Source: Erinaceus europaeus
Lineage: Eukaryota > Chordata > Mammalia > Eulipotyphla > Erinaceidae
Assembly: GCF_950295315.1 (NCBI RefSeq)
Contig: NC_080179.1
Location: forward strand, 76,898,803 to 76,962,802
Direction of reading: 5' to 3'
Length of the DNA: 64,000 nucleotides
The position numbers were made by a program, and so were the translations under genes. Shown piece after piece: positions 11,193 through 21,296 of this stretch (the stretch's first letter is position 1; every line of letters starts with the position of its first letter). Under the pieces are notes generated by a model. The model did no database searches. It saw only the letters and a list, made by a program, of their open reading frames with translations, and was not told where the DNA came from.

Positions 11193-12346
11193 CTAGGATG
11201 CAAACACAGGGACATCTGAAAAGTAGCCGTGCTAATTAAGTCTGCCAGATGCACTGTGCTGGTCAATGGGAATCTAGAAAACCTCGTGTCTTTTCCTGAA
11301 CTCCAATATACTGAGCTACCTTGTTGGCCCTCACCTGTCTATTTTAGCTGAAAGGGAGATGTTTGTAAACCTATAGCCATACCCAAAAAGAATCTCACAT
11401 GAACTACGACAATTAGATAGTGACTTGTTATATTTGTAAGTACATCTGGAATCAAGTCCACATGAATTAGTATCATTGGCAGTCTGTGCCATCACAGATT
11501 ATCTATTTCTAATTCTACTTAATACTCAGCATGCAGACATCTTTGTGGTGTTCTCTTCCATATCTGGAAACTTATTACCTGTTGACTCCTAATATTTTTT
11601 TCCCTAAAATGACAGCTTATTTTTTGAATAGTCTCTCATAGCTTCTAGTTTCTCTACACACACCCAGAAAAGCTCAGATATGTTAGGTCAAAATACTTTG
11701 TAGTGGTTATTATTCTCAAGCTTCTCAAGATTCCGAAAAATGTCAGTAAGTGAGGCCAGGTCATTCTAGTACTTGGCACTTAGAATTTTCTATGACAGGC
11801 GGCTTTACTGGCCAATATCAAAGCCTGCTAAGACCTCAAATGCCAGCCTACATTGCTTCCTATTGTCACAAGGCAGATCCTCAGCAACATCACCAGCATC
11901 CCCTGGGAACTTGCCAGAAACGTCAGTATTTGGGTCTATGTGCAGTCTGCTGTCAGGCTTCCAGCAAACTGTCCCCACAAGTCTCCAGAAGATGTGAAGG
12001 CAGTGCTGACCAGTGCATGAGGGGTGGGGGGGACTCTTCAGAGAGTACCTAGCAAGGACTGAGTAGAGGACTTGTGAGTGAGTACTTAGGCATGCAGGGG
12101 ACTACTGACCTTCAGAAATGGAGACAGTGCACAAGCAAGAAGCTTAGCAGGGCCGCTCAGAAGTATTTCCTAAAGGCACAGTCTATGTGAAGGGGTAGTC
12201 ACAAGGTTTGCACTGCTTTGTTTTGTTTCAATTTTCCACCAGGGGCTTCGTGCATGCCCACACCATTCTGCTGCTCTGCTGCCACCCCCTTGTTTTCTCA
12301 TAAAGAGCATAAAATAAAGGTAGGGGTGTCATAATAAACAAAAAGA
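11193..12346. other. UNC13C: Unique intron
   Basis: No exon or clear repeat. An open frame at 11750-12052 has no recognisable domain and I do not call it. Confidence 0.45.
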
Positions 12347-12560
12347 AGGGCTAGGCCGTGGCCTGGTTGAGTACATGCATTATCACGCACAAAGACCTGG
12401 GTTCAAGCCTGGGTCACCAGTGCCATAGGTGTCTCTCTTTCCCTGTCTCTGCCCTCCCTTCCCTCTATAAGTTTTCTCTGTCTCTCTAAAAAGAAAAAAG
12501 AAATCATACTTGGAGCAGTGGAATCGTGCTAGCACCAAGTAACACTGGTAATGAAAAACA
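12347..12560 (+). mobile_element. Type C SINE, diverged
   Basis: 'gtggcctggttgagtacatg', 'acaaagacctgggttcaag' and a 3' module 'gagcagtggaatcgtgctag'. Confidence 0.7.
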
Positions 12561-13380
12561 AAGAAGCAAAAACCAACGAGAAAAGGAAGAAGCACCATGG
12601 GACTGTTCCTTAGCTCTTGAAATTCCGTCTTGGATGGTGCGGCCATGCCGGGGTGACTGAGGGCTTGGCATTCCCATCCTTGTGTACTCTTATTTGTTTT
12701 GCTTTGCTTTTTGGGTTCAATGGCTGTAGCAAAAGGATTTCTCTTTAAAGAAATCCAGACCCAGTCAGAGGAAATTCTAGTAGGATTGTAGCAGTGGTAT
12801 GAGGGATTCTGCTGCATTTAAAAGATTAGAAGCGATGGCCAAAATATCGCTCAGCCTCTATCTGCCCTGATTTGATGCACAGCTCCCAGTGATACTGAGT
12901 GGGACAGTCAGCAATCATTTAAACAAAGGCCTGATGCTTTCCTGAGCTTATGCCCCACCTTCAGCGACCTGCCAGCCCAACCAAGAGGCTCATTTGTCAC
13001 AGTTGGCAGGCCACCAGTCAGACAGGAGTCTCAGGATAAAATCCAACTAGTCAGAGATATTTCATGCTCAGAGAGTTACAGCATTAGAACCATACACTGC
13101 AGGACTGTGTAGTGTTTGTTCAGTCCTTTAGGACACTGCATTTTAGCACATCTAACAAAATCTAGACTCTCCCATAGGTAACTCATTGGGACCTAAAGCG
13201 TTTGAGTTAAATATTCTGAAGCTGTCTTATTTGAAAGTCTAAGGAAAATAGCAGTGCCCATCACTAGGTTCTTATGAAAAATGAGCAAGAAATAGAATGG
13301 TGTTCAACTTGGTGTTATTGTTGTTAGGACTTGGTTTTCAGGGAACAAGGTATATGTCTTTTTCATTCACCATAGCATAT
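12561..13380. other. UNC13C: Unassigned intron
   Basis: No repeat or exon recognised. Confidence 0.4.
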
Positions 13381-13766
13381 ATTTTTTTCTTTTTCCAACT
13401 GTCAACAGAGCTGGGACTCAGTTCCTGAGCAATGAACCCACCATTCCTAGTAGCTTCATTTTTATTATTATTCTTATTATTTTTAATTTGCTTTCCCCTT
13501 TGTTGCCCTCATTTTTTATTGTTGTTGTAGTTATTATTATTATTGTTATTGTTGATGTCATCATTGTTGGATAGGACAGAGAGAAATGGAGAGAGGAGGG
13601 GAAGACAGAGAGGAGGAGAGAAAGACAGACACCTGCAGACCTGCTTCACCGCCTGTGAAGTGACTCCTCTGCAGGTGGGGAGCCAGGGCTTGAACCGGGA
13701 TCCTTATGCTGGTTCTTGCGCTTTGTGCCACATGCGCTTAATCCACTATGCTACTGTCTGACCCCC
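13381..13766 (-). mobile_element. Long-form type A SINE
   Basis: Antisense: diverged 3' extension ('gagctgggactcagttcct'), TTATT-rich tail, then 'ggacagagagaaatggaga' through 'ctactgtctgacccccc'. Confidence 0.85.
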
Positions 13767-14251
13767 CATTTTTTCTTTAATAGTGAGAAAATGAGAAGGT
13801 AAAGTGAGATAGAGAGAAACAGAGACACCTATAACACTGCTTCACTGCTCTAGATATGTTTATGAACATATATTTATTATGCTCATGAATATGTTATAAT
13901 AGCCAGGATAAAGTATTTACTGATTTGTTTATTAAATATATTACTTTCATCTCTAAACCACCCATACACACCAGTCCTAAGAACATTCACTGAACACATG
14001 GTCGTTTTGTGTTCCTCAAACCTCCTGAAAGCACCTGCTTTGACATTTGAAGTGTTGTTTGGTGCCTTCTTTAGTGTTGTTGTATGTGTTTAAGCAAGGA
14101 CAAGCCATCCCTTTAAGTCCTATCATCAAATGCCAACTATTCCAAAGTCTATGTGGATATATACTGTTTTATCTTTAGATTGTATCAATCTTTCACCTTT
14201 AATAGGCAGATATAATTAGAATCTTCTCTCCAGGGAAGCATTTAAAGAACT

Positions 14252-14312
14252 GGGGGCTCGAACCGGGATCCTTACACCGGTGCTTATGCTTTGCGCCACC
14301 TCCCAACTACCC
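14252..14312 (-). mobile_element. Type A SINE head fragment
   Basis: 'gggggctcgaaccgggatcc' and 'tgctttgcgccacctcccaa' in antisense; body missing. Confidence 0.7.
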
Positions 14313-14329
14313 TCAGATTATTTTTAAGA

Positions 14330-14493
14330 TTTTTTAAAATTGTTTTCTTTTTGGTGAGAACGATACACACAGAGATAGATAATGGGGGGAAGGGAGGGGA
14401 GGGGAGGGAGACCTCCCCTGGCTTATGTGGTTCTGAAGATTGAATTTGTGACCTCAGGGCCTCAGGCACAAGAATCATTTGCATGATACTATG
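14330..14493 (-). mobile_element. Type E/D-like SINE, diverged
   Basis: 'aagattgaatttgtgacct' and 'gcctcaggcacaagaatca' resemble antisense type E. Its end grades into the 55-bp minisatellite. Confidence 0.55.
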
Positions 14494-14885
14494 CTGTCTG
14501 TCCAGCCTGACTCTGAGACCATGATGTCCTCATGCGATCCTGCCTCTACTATCTGTCCAGCCTGACTCTGAGACCATGATGTCCTCATGCGATCCTGCAT
14601 CTGCTGTCTGTCCAGCCTGACTCTGAGACCATGATGTCCTCATGCGATCCTGCATCTGCTATCTGTCCAGCCTGACTGTGAGTCTATGATGTCCTCATGC
14701 GATCCTGCCTCTGCTGTCTGTCCAGCCTGACTCTGAGTCTATGATGTTCTCATGCGATCCTGCATCTGCTGTCTGTCCAGCCTGACTGTGAGTCTATGAT
14801 GTCCTCATGCGATCCTGCATCTGCTGTCTGTCCATCCTGACTCTGAGACCATGATGTCCTCATGCGATCCTGCATCTGCTGTCCA
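14494..14885 (+). repeat. 55-bp minisatellite, 7 copies, beside an exon donor site
   Basis: The 'tccagcctga' anchor recurs at 14501, 14556, 14611, 14666, 14721, 14776 and 14831 (the last as TCCATCCTGA), giving a strict 55-bp period. Units include 'gatgtcctcatgcgatcctg'. The array ends about 10 bp from the UNC13C exon at 14896, on the donor side. Confidence 0.95.
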
Positions 14886-14895
14886 TTTAACTCAC

Positions 14896-15039
14896 CTTTG
14901 CAAATCTTCTCATGAAGTGAGACAATGCTTCAGGGTTAGGGCATTCCAGTTTCTTAATGATCTCAAAACTCTGATTAAGTTGAGCAAACACATCAACCAC
15001 AGAACAGGAAAAGAGGGCATGGTCAGATGTCTGCTGGAA
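14896..15039 (-). CDS. UNC13C: UNC13C exon (MHD1, [18 protein letters not shown] segment)
   Basis: The 144-bp exon has exactly 48 codons with phase 0 at both ends. The acceptor is CTCCCTTCAG|TTC and the donor AAG|GTGAGTTA. It encodes [36 protein letters not shown] and [12 protein letters not shown], matching the Munc13 MHD1 core. Its donor is about 10 bp from the edge of a 55-bp-unit minisatellite (14494-14885). The reverse transcriptase insertion at 15509 lies 470 bp upstream of its acceptor in the transcript sense. Confidence 0.96.
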
Positions 15040-15172
15040 CTGAAGGGAGAGAAGACAAAATCATCGCATTTAATAAATACATGGCATGGATCATGAAAAG
15101 TCTGCATCAGACATGGTCATTTCTATATGCACCGGTTACAAAGATCTCATCTGCTTAAAAATTACTCATCTT

Positions 15173-15328
15173 GTGGTCCGGGAGGTGGTGCAGTGGCTAA
15201 GGCACTAGATTCTCAAGCATGAGGTCCTGAGTTCGATCCCCGGCAGCACATGTACCAGAGTGATGGCTGGTTCTTTCTCTCTCTCCTCCTATCTTTCTCA
15301 TTAATAAATAAATAAAATATATTTTTTT
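15173..15328 (+). mobile_element. Type D SINE with target-site duplication
   Basis: Head 'gtggtgcagtggctaaggc', B box 'gttcgatccccgg' and AAATAAAT tail. Duplication AAAAATTACTCATCTT at 15157-15172 and a one-mismatch copy at 15329-15344. It lies 130 bp upstream of the UNC13C acceptor at 15039. Confidence 0.9.
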
Positions 15329-15508
15329 AAAAATTACACATCTTCTTAAGCTTAATGAAGTAAAAGGTGAAAGACAACTACCAGATGATTGTCACTCATA
15401 TTTGGAATCTAGAGAACTGATACAGATGAACTTGAAAAAAAAAAAAAGAAGCAAAAAAAACTGTTTCTAAGTCTTGTGAGAACTGTAGTGGTTTATCACT
15501 GGGAGATG

Positions 15509-17032
15509 GTTTTGAAACCAAAGAAAGACCCAACACTGGCCGCCAGCTATAGACTAATTTCTCTCCTCTCTGTGTGTTACAAACTCCTTGAGAGGCTGCT
15601 TCTGTCACGTATTTCTCATCTTACAGAGAAATTCCTATCACCCGCCCAAGCTGGTTTCCGCCCAGGAAGATCTACCTGCGAACAAGCCCTGGACCTCTCA
15701 ACTTACACTGAAAATGGATTCCAGAAGAATTTAAAGACGGGTGCTATCTTTGTTGATCTCACAGCAGCCTATGACACGGTCTGGCACCGTGGTTTCCTAG
15801 TCAAGATCTCAAGATGCCTGCCTCCATGGGTGGCCAACACTATATCGTTTCTTCTCCAAAACAGAAGATTCCAGGTGCATCTGGGTGACAAGTCTAGCAG
15901 ATGGAGTCTTGTCTCAAGTGGCCTCCCCCAGGGCTCTGTTCTGGCTCCTACGCTATTTAATATTTACATCAATGACCTCCCAGAAACTTCTTCAAGGAAG
16001 TTCATCTACGCCGATGACATCTGCTGTGCAACTCAGGCATCCAAGTTCGACATCCTCGAGGAAACACTCACGAAAGACATGTCTCTGATATCTGATTACT
16101 GTAAAAAATGGCGACTAATCCCTAGCACTGCAAAAACGGTATCATCTGTTTTCCATCTACAGCATGCCTCAGCCTCGCGTGAACTTAATGTGCAGCTTAA
16201 CGATATGAGAATCCAGCATGAAGCCCAGCCAGTCTATCTTGGCGTTACTCTCGATCGCACCCTGTCATTTCACGAACATCTCATAAAATCTGCAGCAAAG
16301 GTGGGCGCAAGGAATCACATCATTGCGAGACTGGCCAGCTCCTCATGGGGCGCAAGCGCTTCCACACTACGATCATCCTCTCTGGCATTATGCTATTCCA
16401 CTGCAGAATACTGTGCCCCAGGATGGTTCCGTAGCCCCCATGTCCACTTGGTCGACTCCAAATTATATTCCTCCATGAGGATCATTTCTGGAACCATCCG
16501 TTCCACCCCGGTTCCACGGCTGCCAGTTCTTAGCAACATCGCCCCGCCAGATACTCGTCGGGATGCGGCATCATCTAAGTTCATTTCCCACGTCTACGCT
16601 CGACCGGACCTGCCAATATACGCGGATATCTTCGCCCACCCTGTCCAACGCTTGACGTCTCGTCACCCAATCTGGTCCCCTACGCCTACACTGAACTTCT
16701 CTGTTCCAGTCTCTTGGAAACAGAGCTGGCAGTCAGCTGAGGTCAAGAACAAACACCTCATCACAGACCTCTGCGAGTGTCAACCCGGCTTTGACCTGGC
16801 ACATTATGATCGGGCCCTCCTCAATCGCTATCGAACAGGCCATGGCCGGTGCGCTCCTATGTTCCATCACTGGGGAGCCAGAGACGACCCGAACTGCCCC
16901 TGCAGCTCCAGACAGACTATGACCCACATAGTCAACGACTGCCACCTCTCCAGATTCAAAGGAGGTCTCGAAACTTGACATCAGGCTCAACCTGATGCTG
17001 TTGACTGGCTACGGAAGAAGGGCAAATGCTAG
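15509..17032 (+). pseudogene. Reverse transcriptase C-terminal portion of a non-LTR retrotransposon, nearly open
   Basis: An open frame from the ATG at 15476 (in flanking DNA) to TGA at 16976-16978 gives 500 residues, of which about 489 come from the element. Numbering from that Met: RT entry KDPTLAASYRLISLLS at 18-33, the Gln-Ala-Gly-Phe-Arg-Pro-Gly region at 58-64, motif A FVDLTAAYD at 92-100, motif B GLPQGSVLAPTLF at 149-161, catalytic YADD at 178-181, then a YLGVTLDRTLSF thumb-side motif. The C-terminus has a possible zinc knuckle, C-x-C-x7-H-x4-C, with Cys474, Cys476, His484 and Cys489. After the TGA the same frame runs 17 more codons to a TAG at 17030-17032, just before the GAA tail, so the TGA looks like a single decay mutation near the natural end. 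No endonuclease or ORF1 is present, so this copy cannot move by itself. Confidence 0.9.
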
Positions 17033-17044
17033 AAGAAGAAGAAG
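15509..17044 (+). mobile_element. 5'-truncated non-LTR retrotransposon with Jockey/CR1-type reverse transcriptase
   Basis: A 1536-bp insertion is flanked by the 11-bp direct repeat ACTGGGAGATG at 15498-15508 and 17045-17055. Removing the insert and one repeat restores a continuous L1-3'-end-like sequence. The element begins abruptly inside the reverse transcriptase region, so it is 5'-truncated. It ends with a stop codon and a GAA/AAG microsatellite tail rather than poly(A). The RT motifs are not those of L1 or BovB. It is antisense to UNC13C, in the intron between exons 18279-18375 and 14896-15039. Class assignment to the Jockey/CR1/I group rests on motif wording and could shift between clades. 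Confidence 0.9.
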
Positions 17045-17150
17045 ACTGGGAGATGCGAGGATGGGACACAGAGCTTCTGTGGTGAGTGTGGCATGGACCA
17101 ATACACTGTAATCTGACAGTCTTGTAATCTAGTCACAAAATAAAATAAAA

Positions 17151-17559
17151 TAAAAATTATTTTCTAGAAATAATATATTCCTTTTCTAGAAAAAATATAG
17201 TAGAGTAGTCGCAGACTATTATGAAATGACTTCTTAGATGACCTGGAGGAGTGGGTCTTTCAAATCTTATTCCCCACAGTCAGTAAGCCAGCTGAAAAAG
17301 TGGCTCACAGCCTTTAACATGCTGCAGGAGTGGGAAGATCCCAGGATTTCAAAGGAGTTTTGAATGAACCTGCTGAATTTAAAGATTCTTGACAAGAAAA
17401 AAAAAATCAGGGGAAAAGTCTGATTCATTACTTTTTATTCTGAGTTTGAATGATTTTTGAGGATTCTTACTATCCCACGAAAATGTATTATAAGCAGATA
17501 CTTGTTTCTAATGCATATTTACAGCCAAGCTAATGTTAAAGTGTGTCATTAACTCCATG
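17151..17559. other. UNC13C: Unassigned intron
   Basis: No repeat or exon recognised. Confidence 0.4.
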
Positions 17560-17982
17560 CAGCTCTTATGTGGCACTGGGGAATGAAGCCCAGTCCTCAG
17601 GCATGCATGATGCCTCCAGATGGCTTCTCTGGCCCAATGTTATATTCTGGTTTTCTTGAGAGGGAGAGACATAGTGAGGAGAGAGAACAGTGCTGCTCAA
17701 ACATCCACGGAGCTCCCTCGTGCTAGTCATGCCTCTCTACATGTTTCTGGGGATTAAAGTCAGGATCTCACACATGGCAATGCATGTACCCTGCTGGGTG
17801 AACTATGTCCTCATATCTGTATTATTATTATTTTAAATAAAATTAAAAAGGTTTTTTAGAGTTTTTTTTTCCCTATCAATGTCAGCACTGGGGTTCAGTT
17901 CCTATATGACTACATTGCTCTTAGTAGGTTCTCTTTCTCTCTTTTTTTCTTTCTCTCTTTCTTCTTCTAGTGGATGATATAG

Positions 17983-18026
<44 letters not shown>

Positions 18027-18165
18027 TATGACTCTGAAGCCCCGCTCTACTATTTGTGAAGCTGCCCTTTGCTGGTGTTGCCATGTGGCGGCCAGATACT
18101 CCATCCTGGGTTTGCACATTAGTGTGTGCACTGCACTGTGGGAGTCACCTGAGAGCCTCCTGAAT
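17560..18165 (-). mobile_element. Two or three old antisense SINE fragments with microsatellite
   Basis: 17560-17640, 17650-17815 and 17855-18165 carry antisense SINE wording such as 'ggggattaaagtcaggatct' and 'gaagccccgctctactattt'. A (GATA)n(GA)n run sits at 17980-18027. Confidence 0.5.
17980..18027 (+). repeat. (GATA)n/(GA)n microsatellite
   Basis: Five GATA units followed by about 13 GA units. Confidence 0.9.
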
Positions 18166-18278
18166 TTGTTTTAGTCATAGATGAATTAAAACAAAATTTT
18201 ATTAATAATAATGTGCTAATGATTCCATTAGCTTCAGACTGGGCAGTATGAATGAATCTCAAAGCAAGCTAGACTCAC

Positions 18279-18375
18279 TCCATCTTTCTTGTCTCTTCCC
18301 AGAGCTCCGTGAAGGAATTCCATGGACACATCTTCATTTTCATCCAGCCACTGCATGACAAAAGGCTCGAACCAT
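18279..18375 (-). CDS. UNC13C: UNC13C exon (MHD1, [12 protein letters not shown] segment)
   Basis: The 97-bp exon follows TATATTTGCAG. Its first A completes Leu. It then encodes [25 protein letters not shown] and GRDKKDG before GTGAGTCT. WFEPFV.QWLDENE and FLHGAL.RDKKDG are near invariant in Munc13 proteins. Here GALGRDKK has Gly where UNC13A and UNC13B have Glu. The frame joins the next exon (FQQTS) at a codon boundary. It is too short for most ORF finders and overlaps no open frame of note. Confidence 0.95.
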
Positions 18376-18881
18376 CTGCAAATATAAAAATGGCAGACTC
18401 TGTCAGAGAGGTCACATGCACATAATTCATGATGAATTTGGCTCTTACTAAGAGTAATTCATGACCAGCAGTCAGTCTCTCTCTTTTTTACTTCCTTCTC
18501 TTCATTTTAATTTCTCAGAAACCATTCGCTTTACTCTACCAAATATACTCCTCTCTTTGACCTTCAAGTTCTTTTTCATGGTGCCTCCCATGTTGCTCCA
18601 ACTCCCACTTGGCGGTTTACTCTACAATTTACAGTCCCTCAACATGTAAACCTTGTGTTGTGCTTCCTGTCAGGCTCTCCTGACTGATGGGTTTCCACCC
18701 AGGCACACCAAGAGACCCATATACCAAGTAGTCTCTTGTCATGGGCTCTGTGTGCTCTTCTTTGACTCTGAGTTGCTAACCACCTACAGTTGGGTCTGTC
18801 AAGGATCTGAATTAGGTTTTGCGGTTGTTTACTCCTTGTGGATGTGCAAGGTCTAGCACCCTTCGTTTAGAAGACCATTCA
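18376..18881. other. UNC13C: Unique intron upstream of an exon
   Basis: No repeat or open frame supported. Confidence 0.4.
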
Positions 18882-19039
18882 CGGGCCAGGCTGAGGCACA
18901 CTGGGTAGAACATGCAAGTTACAACGCACAAAGACCCTGGATCAGATCAGCCCGTTCTGCACCTGAAGGGTGGGCTTCAGAAGTGGTGAAGCAGGGCTGC
19001 AGATATCTCCTCTTCTCTCTGCCTCTCTCTTTCTCTCTC

Positions 19040-19190
19040 AAGATTTTATATATTTGTTCATGAGAAAGACAGGAGGAGAGAGAGAAAGAACCAGACATCA
19101 CTTTGGTACATGTGCTCCCAGGAATTGAACTCAGGACCTCATGCTTGAGAGTCCAGTGCTTTATCCACTGCGCCACCTCCCAGACCACCT
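19040..19190 (-). mobile_element. Type D SINE nested in a type C SINE
   Basis: 'aggacctcatgcttgagag' and 'ccactgcgccacctcccag' in antisense. Confidence 0.85.
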
Positions 19191-19241
19191 GACTTTCTAT
19201 CTTCCCCTTCCCTCTTGATTTCTTTCTGTCTTACTGGTAGA

Positions 19242-19350
19242 AAGAAAGAGAAAGAGAAAGAAAGAAAGGAAGGGAGAAAGAAAGGAAGAAAGAAAGAAAG
19301 ACATGAAGGAAAGAGGGAGGATGGAGAGGAGGGAAAAAGAAAAGAAAAAA
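19242..19350 (+). repeat. GAAA/GGAA-rich tract
   Basis: Degenerate AAAG and GGAA units, probably an expanded SINE tail. Confidence 0.85.
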
Positions 19351-19434
19351 AAAAGCCATCGGAACGGGTAGATTCATTGGGCAGGCACTGAATCCCAATA
19401 GGAACGCTGGTAGCAATAAAAAAATAAATAAATG

Positions 19435-19735
19435 GGAGCCAGGTGGTGGTGCAGCTCGTTGAGAGCACACATTACCATGTGCAAGGACCTGGGCTCCGGG
19501 CCCGTGCTCTCCACAGCAAGGGCACAGCTGAGGCGGTCAGCAGGGCCACAGGCGCTGGGCTTTCTCTGTGCCTGTACATCTCCCAGGCTACCCTCAACTT
19601 CTCTATGTCCTAGCAGATAAAATGAAAAGGAAAAAAAAAAAAGGCTGTCAGGAATGGTGGATATGCCATGCAGGTAGCAAGCCCCAGTGGTAAGCCTGGT
19701 AACAAAAAATGGAATAAAATAATAGAAAATAGAAG
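19435..19735 (+). mobile_element. Type C SINE
   Basis: 'gagccaggtggtggtgcagc', 'accatgtgcaaggacctggg' and 3' module ending 'taagcctggtaacaaaaaat'. Confidence 0.8.
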
Positions 19736-20000
19736 ACGATCTATTTGACTACTAGTTTGAATCGTCGTCTCTGAAATAACATGTTTGGATTTGATTCTAG
19801 TCTATTATTATTATTATTGTTTTGCTACCAAAGTTATAGATGAAGCTTGGTGCCTGCATGACTCCACTGTTCCTTGTGGCCTTTGTGTGTGTGTGTGTGT
19901 GGTTGTCACTGGGCCTCTACCAAGCCAGGCTGATTTTTTCAGATAGAAAGACGAACAGATAGAGAAAGAAACATACCAGAGGACTGGAGTAGTATTCCAT

Positions 20001-20031
20001 CGTGTGTGTGTGTGTGAGTGTGTGTGTGTGT

Positions 20032-20071
<40 letters not shown>
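20001..20071 (+). repeat. (GT)n microsatellite, interrupted
   Basis: GT units with two GAGT interruptions. Confidence 0.95.
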
Positions 20072-20075
<4 letters not shown>

Positions 20076-20170
20076 TCTCAGCCACTCATCTGTTTTGGAC
20101 ACCTGGGTTGTGCTACCAGGTTTTGGCTATTACGAACTGTGCTGCTATGAGCATGGTATACACAGTTCTT

Positions 20171-20391
20171 CTTCTTTTTTAATCTTTTTAATTTATTTAT
20201 TATTGGATAGAGACAGAGAGAAATTGAGAGGAGAGTGGGAGATAGAAAGAGGAGACAGAAAGACACCTGCAGCCCTGCTTTACTGCTCATGAAGCTTTCC
20301 CCCTGCAGGTGGGGGCCGGGGACTTGAACCCGAGTCCTTGCACACTGTGATGTGAGCACTCAACCAGGTGTGCTACCTACCACCTGGCCCC
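20171..20391 (-). mobile_element. Type B SINE nested in L1
   Basis: Antisense type B. Duplication TACACAGTTCTT at 20159-20170 and TACACAGCTCTT at 20392-20403. The L1 reading resumes directly after it. Confidence 0.9.
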
Positions 20392-20961
20392 TACACAGCT
20401 CTTTTTGTATGGGTGTGCTTAGTTCCTTAGGGTTTATCCCTAGGAGGGGAATTGCAGGTCATAGGGTAGGTCCATTTCTATCCTGAGAGTTTGCTCTCCA
20501 CAGAGGCTGGACCAACTTACATTCCTGACAGCAGTGCAGGAGGGTCCCTTTGCCCCCCAGCCTCTCCAGTATCTGCGGTTTCTGTCCTTTCTAATGTTGG
20601 CATATCCCCCACCCCATGAGTAAAGTGGCATCTAATTGTTGTCTTTATTTGCATCTTTTTAAAGTAAGTTTAACCACTAATCAACCAATCATATCTTACT
20701 TCCTCTTCACAACCGCTATTAGCCTTTGTATTTATTTATTTAAGTTTGACTGAGCTTGAGATTTTGAAACCGCATTTAGTCTGGAAATCAATGAGGAGAA
20801 AACACTGCCATCTTATCAATGCATCTTTCAGAAGCATTTTATATCTAGCCAGTTCATCTCATGCTTCTCTCAGGAATGTTCTCCCATTGCCTGAACTGAG
20901 GATTCAGATCATGTTCACACTGGTTTCTTGTGGCTTTAATGCTACTTGGATTGAATTAGAT

Positions 20962-21069
20962 GTCAATAGATTTCACCTTTACCTCACTGTCCACTTGTTC
21001 ACCAAAGGGGCTTTAGTGATGAGACAGAAGCAGTGCTTTAAAATCACTTTTCTAATTAAAGTTTATAAG
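20962..21069 (+). repeat. 108-bp dispersed duplicate, copy 1
   Basis: 'gtcaatagatttcaccttta' through 'taattaaagtttataag' recurs at 23090-23197 with few differences. I do not recognise the family. Confidence 0.85.
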
Positions 21070-21082
21070 TATTATATATATT

Positions 21083-21296
21083 GCAACTTCTGGGGGACTT
21101 TGTGGGAAAGCAGGGAATGGACGGGGTGGAGAGGGCTTTGGGGGGTCCTGGTGCATGACGGTGAAAAAGGAACTAAGTTGGTGGTGAGTGTTTTGCAAAC
21201 TCCTGTCACAGGGAGATGAGAACTTCTGCCCATGTGTCAGCATCTGTACTGTGAAGATTTAACCCCCTCACAAATAAAGTGATTTAAAAAAAAAAA
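21083..21296 (+). mobile_element. L1 3'-UTR with poly(A)
   Basis: 'cttctgcccatgtgtcagca', AATAAA at about 21274 and an A-rich end. Confidence 0.65.

Larger units (their letters stand above)
15361..17150 (+). mobile_element. L1 3'-end-like host sequence split by the RT element
   Basis: 15361-15508 plus 17056-17150 read as one sequence: an 'actcatatttggaatct' region, then 'gatgggacacagagctt', then an AATAAA-rich end. Similar wording occurs in other L1 3' ends in the window, for example 'ggacacagaactctggtgg' near 51010. It is the pre-insertion target of the element at 15509-17044. Confidence 0.6.
18882..19420 (+). mobile_element. Type C SINE interrupted by a type D SINE
   Basis: Type C head 'gaacatgcaagttacaacg' and body to 19039, then resumption at about 19191 with (GAAA)n expansion and 'gggcaggcactgaatcccaa'. 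The interruption is the antisense type D copy at 19040-19190. Confidence 0.7.
19976..20640 (-). mobile_element. L1 ORF2 3' part, antisense, with GT run and nested SINE
   Basis: Antisense wording of the mammalian L1 ORF2 C-terminus: 'ggagtagtattccatcgtg', 'gaactgtgctgctatgagca', 'ggtttatccctaggaggg' and 'ccacagaggctggaccaact'. It is split by a (GT)n run at 20001-20071 and the SINE at 20171-20391. Confidence 0.85.

Noticed and set aside
11750..12052. 100-residue plus-strand frame
   Set aside because: No recognisable domain and no splice or promoter support.
12383..12817. 144-residue minus-strand frame
   Set aside because: It crosses a type C SINE and unique intron; no similarity to known proteins.
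14494..14885. Possible CRISPR-like array (seven 55-bp units)
   Set aside because: Units are fully tandem with no unique spacers, and the context is a mammalian intron.
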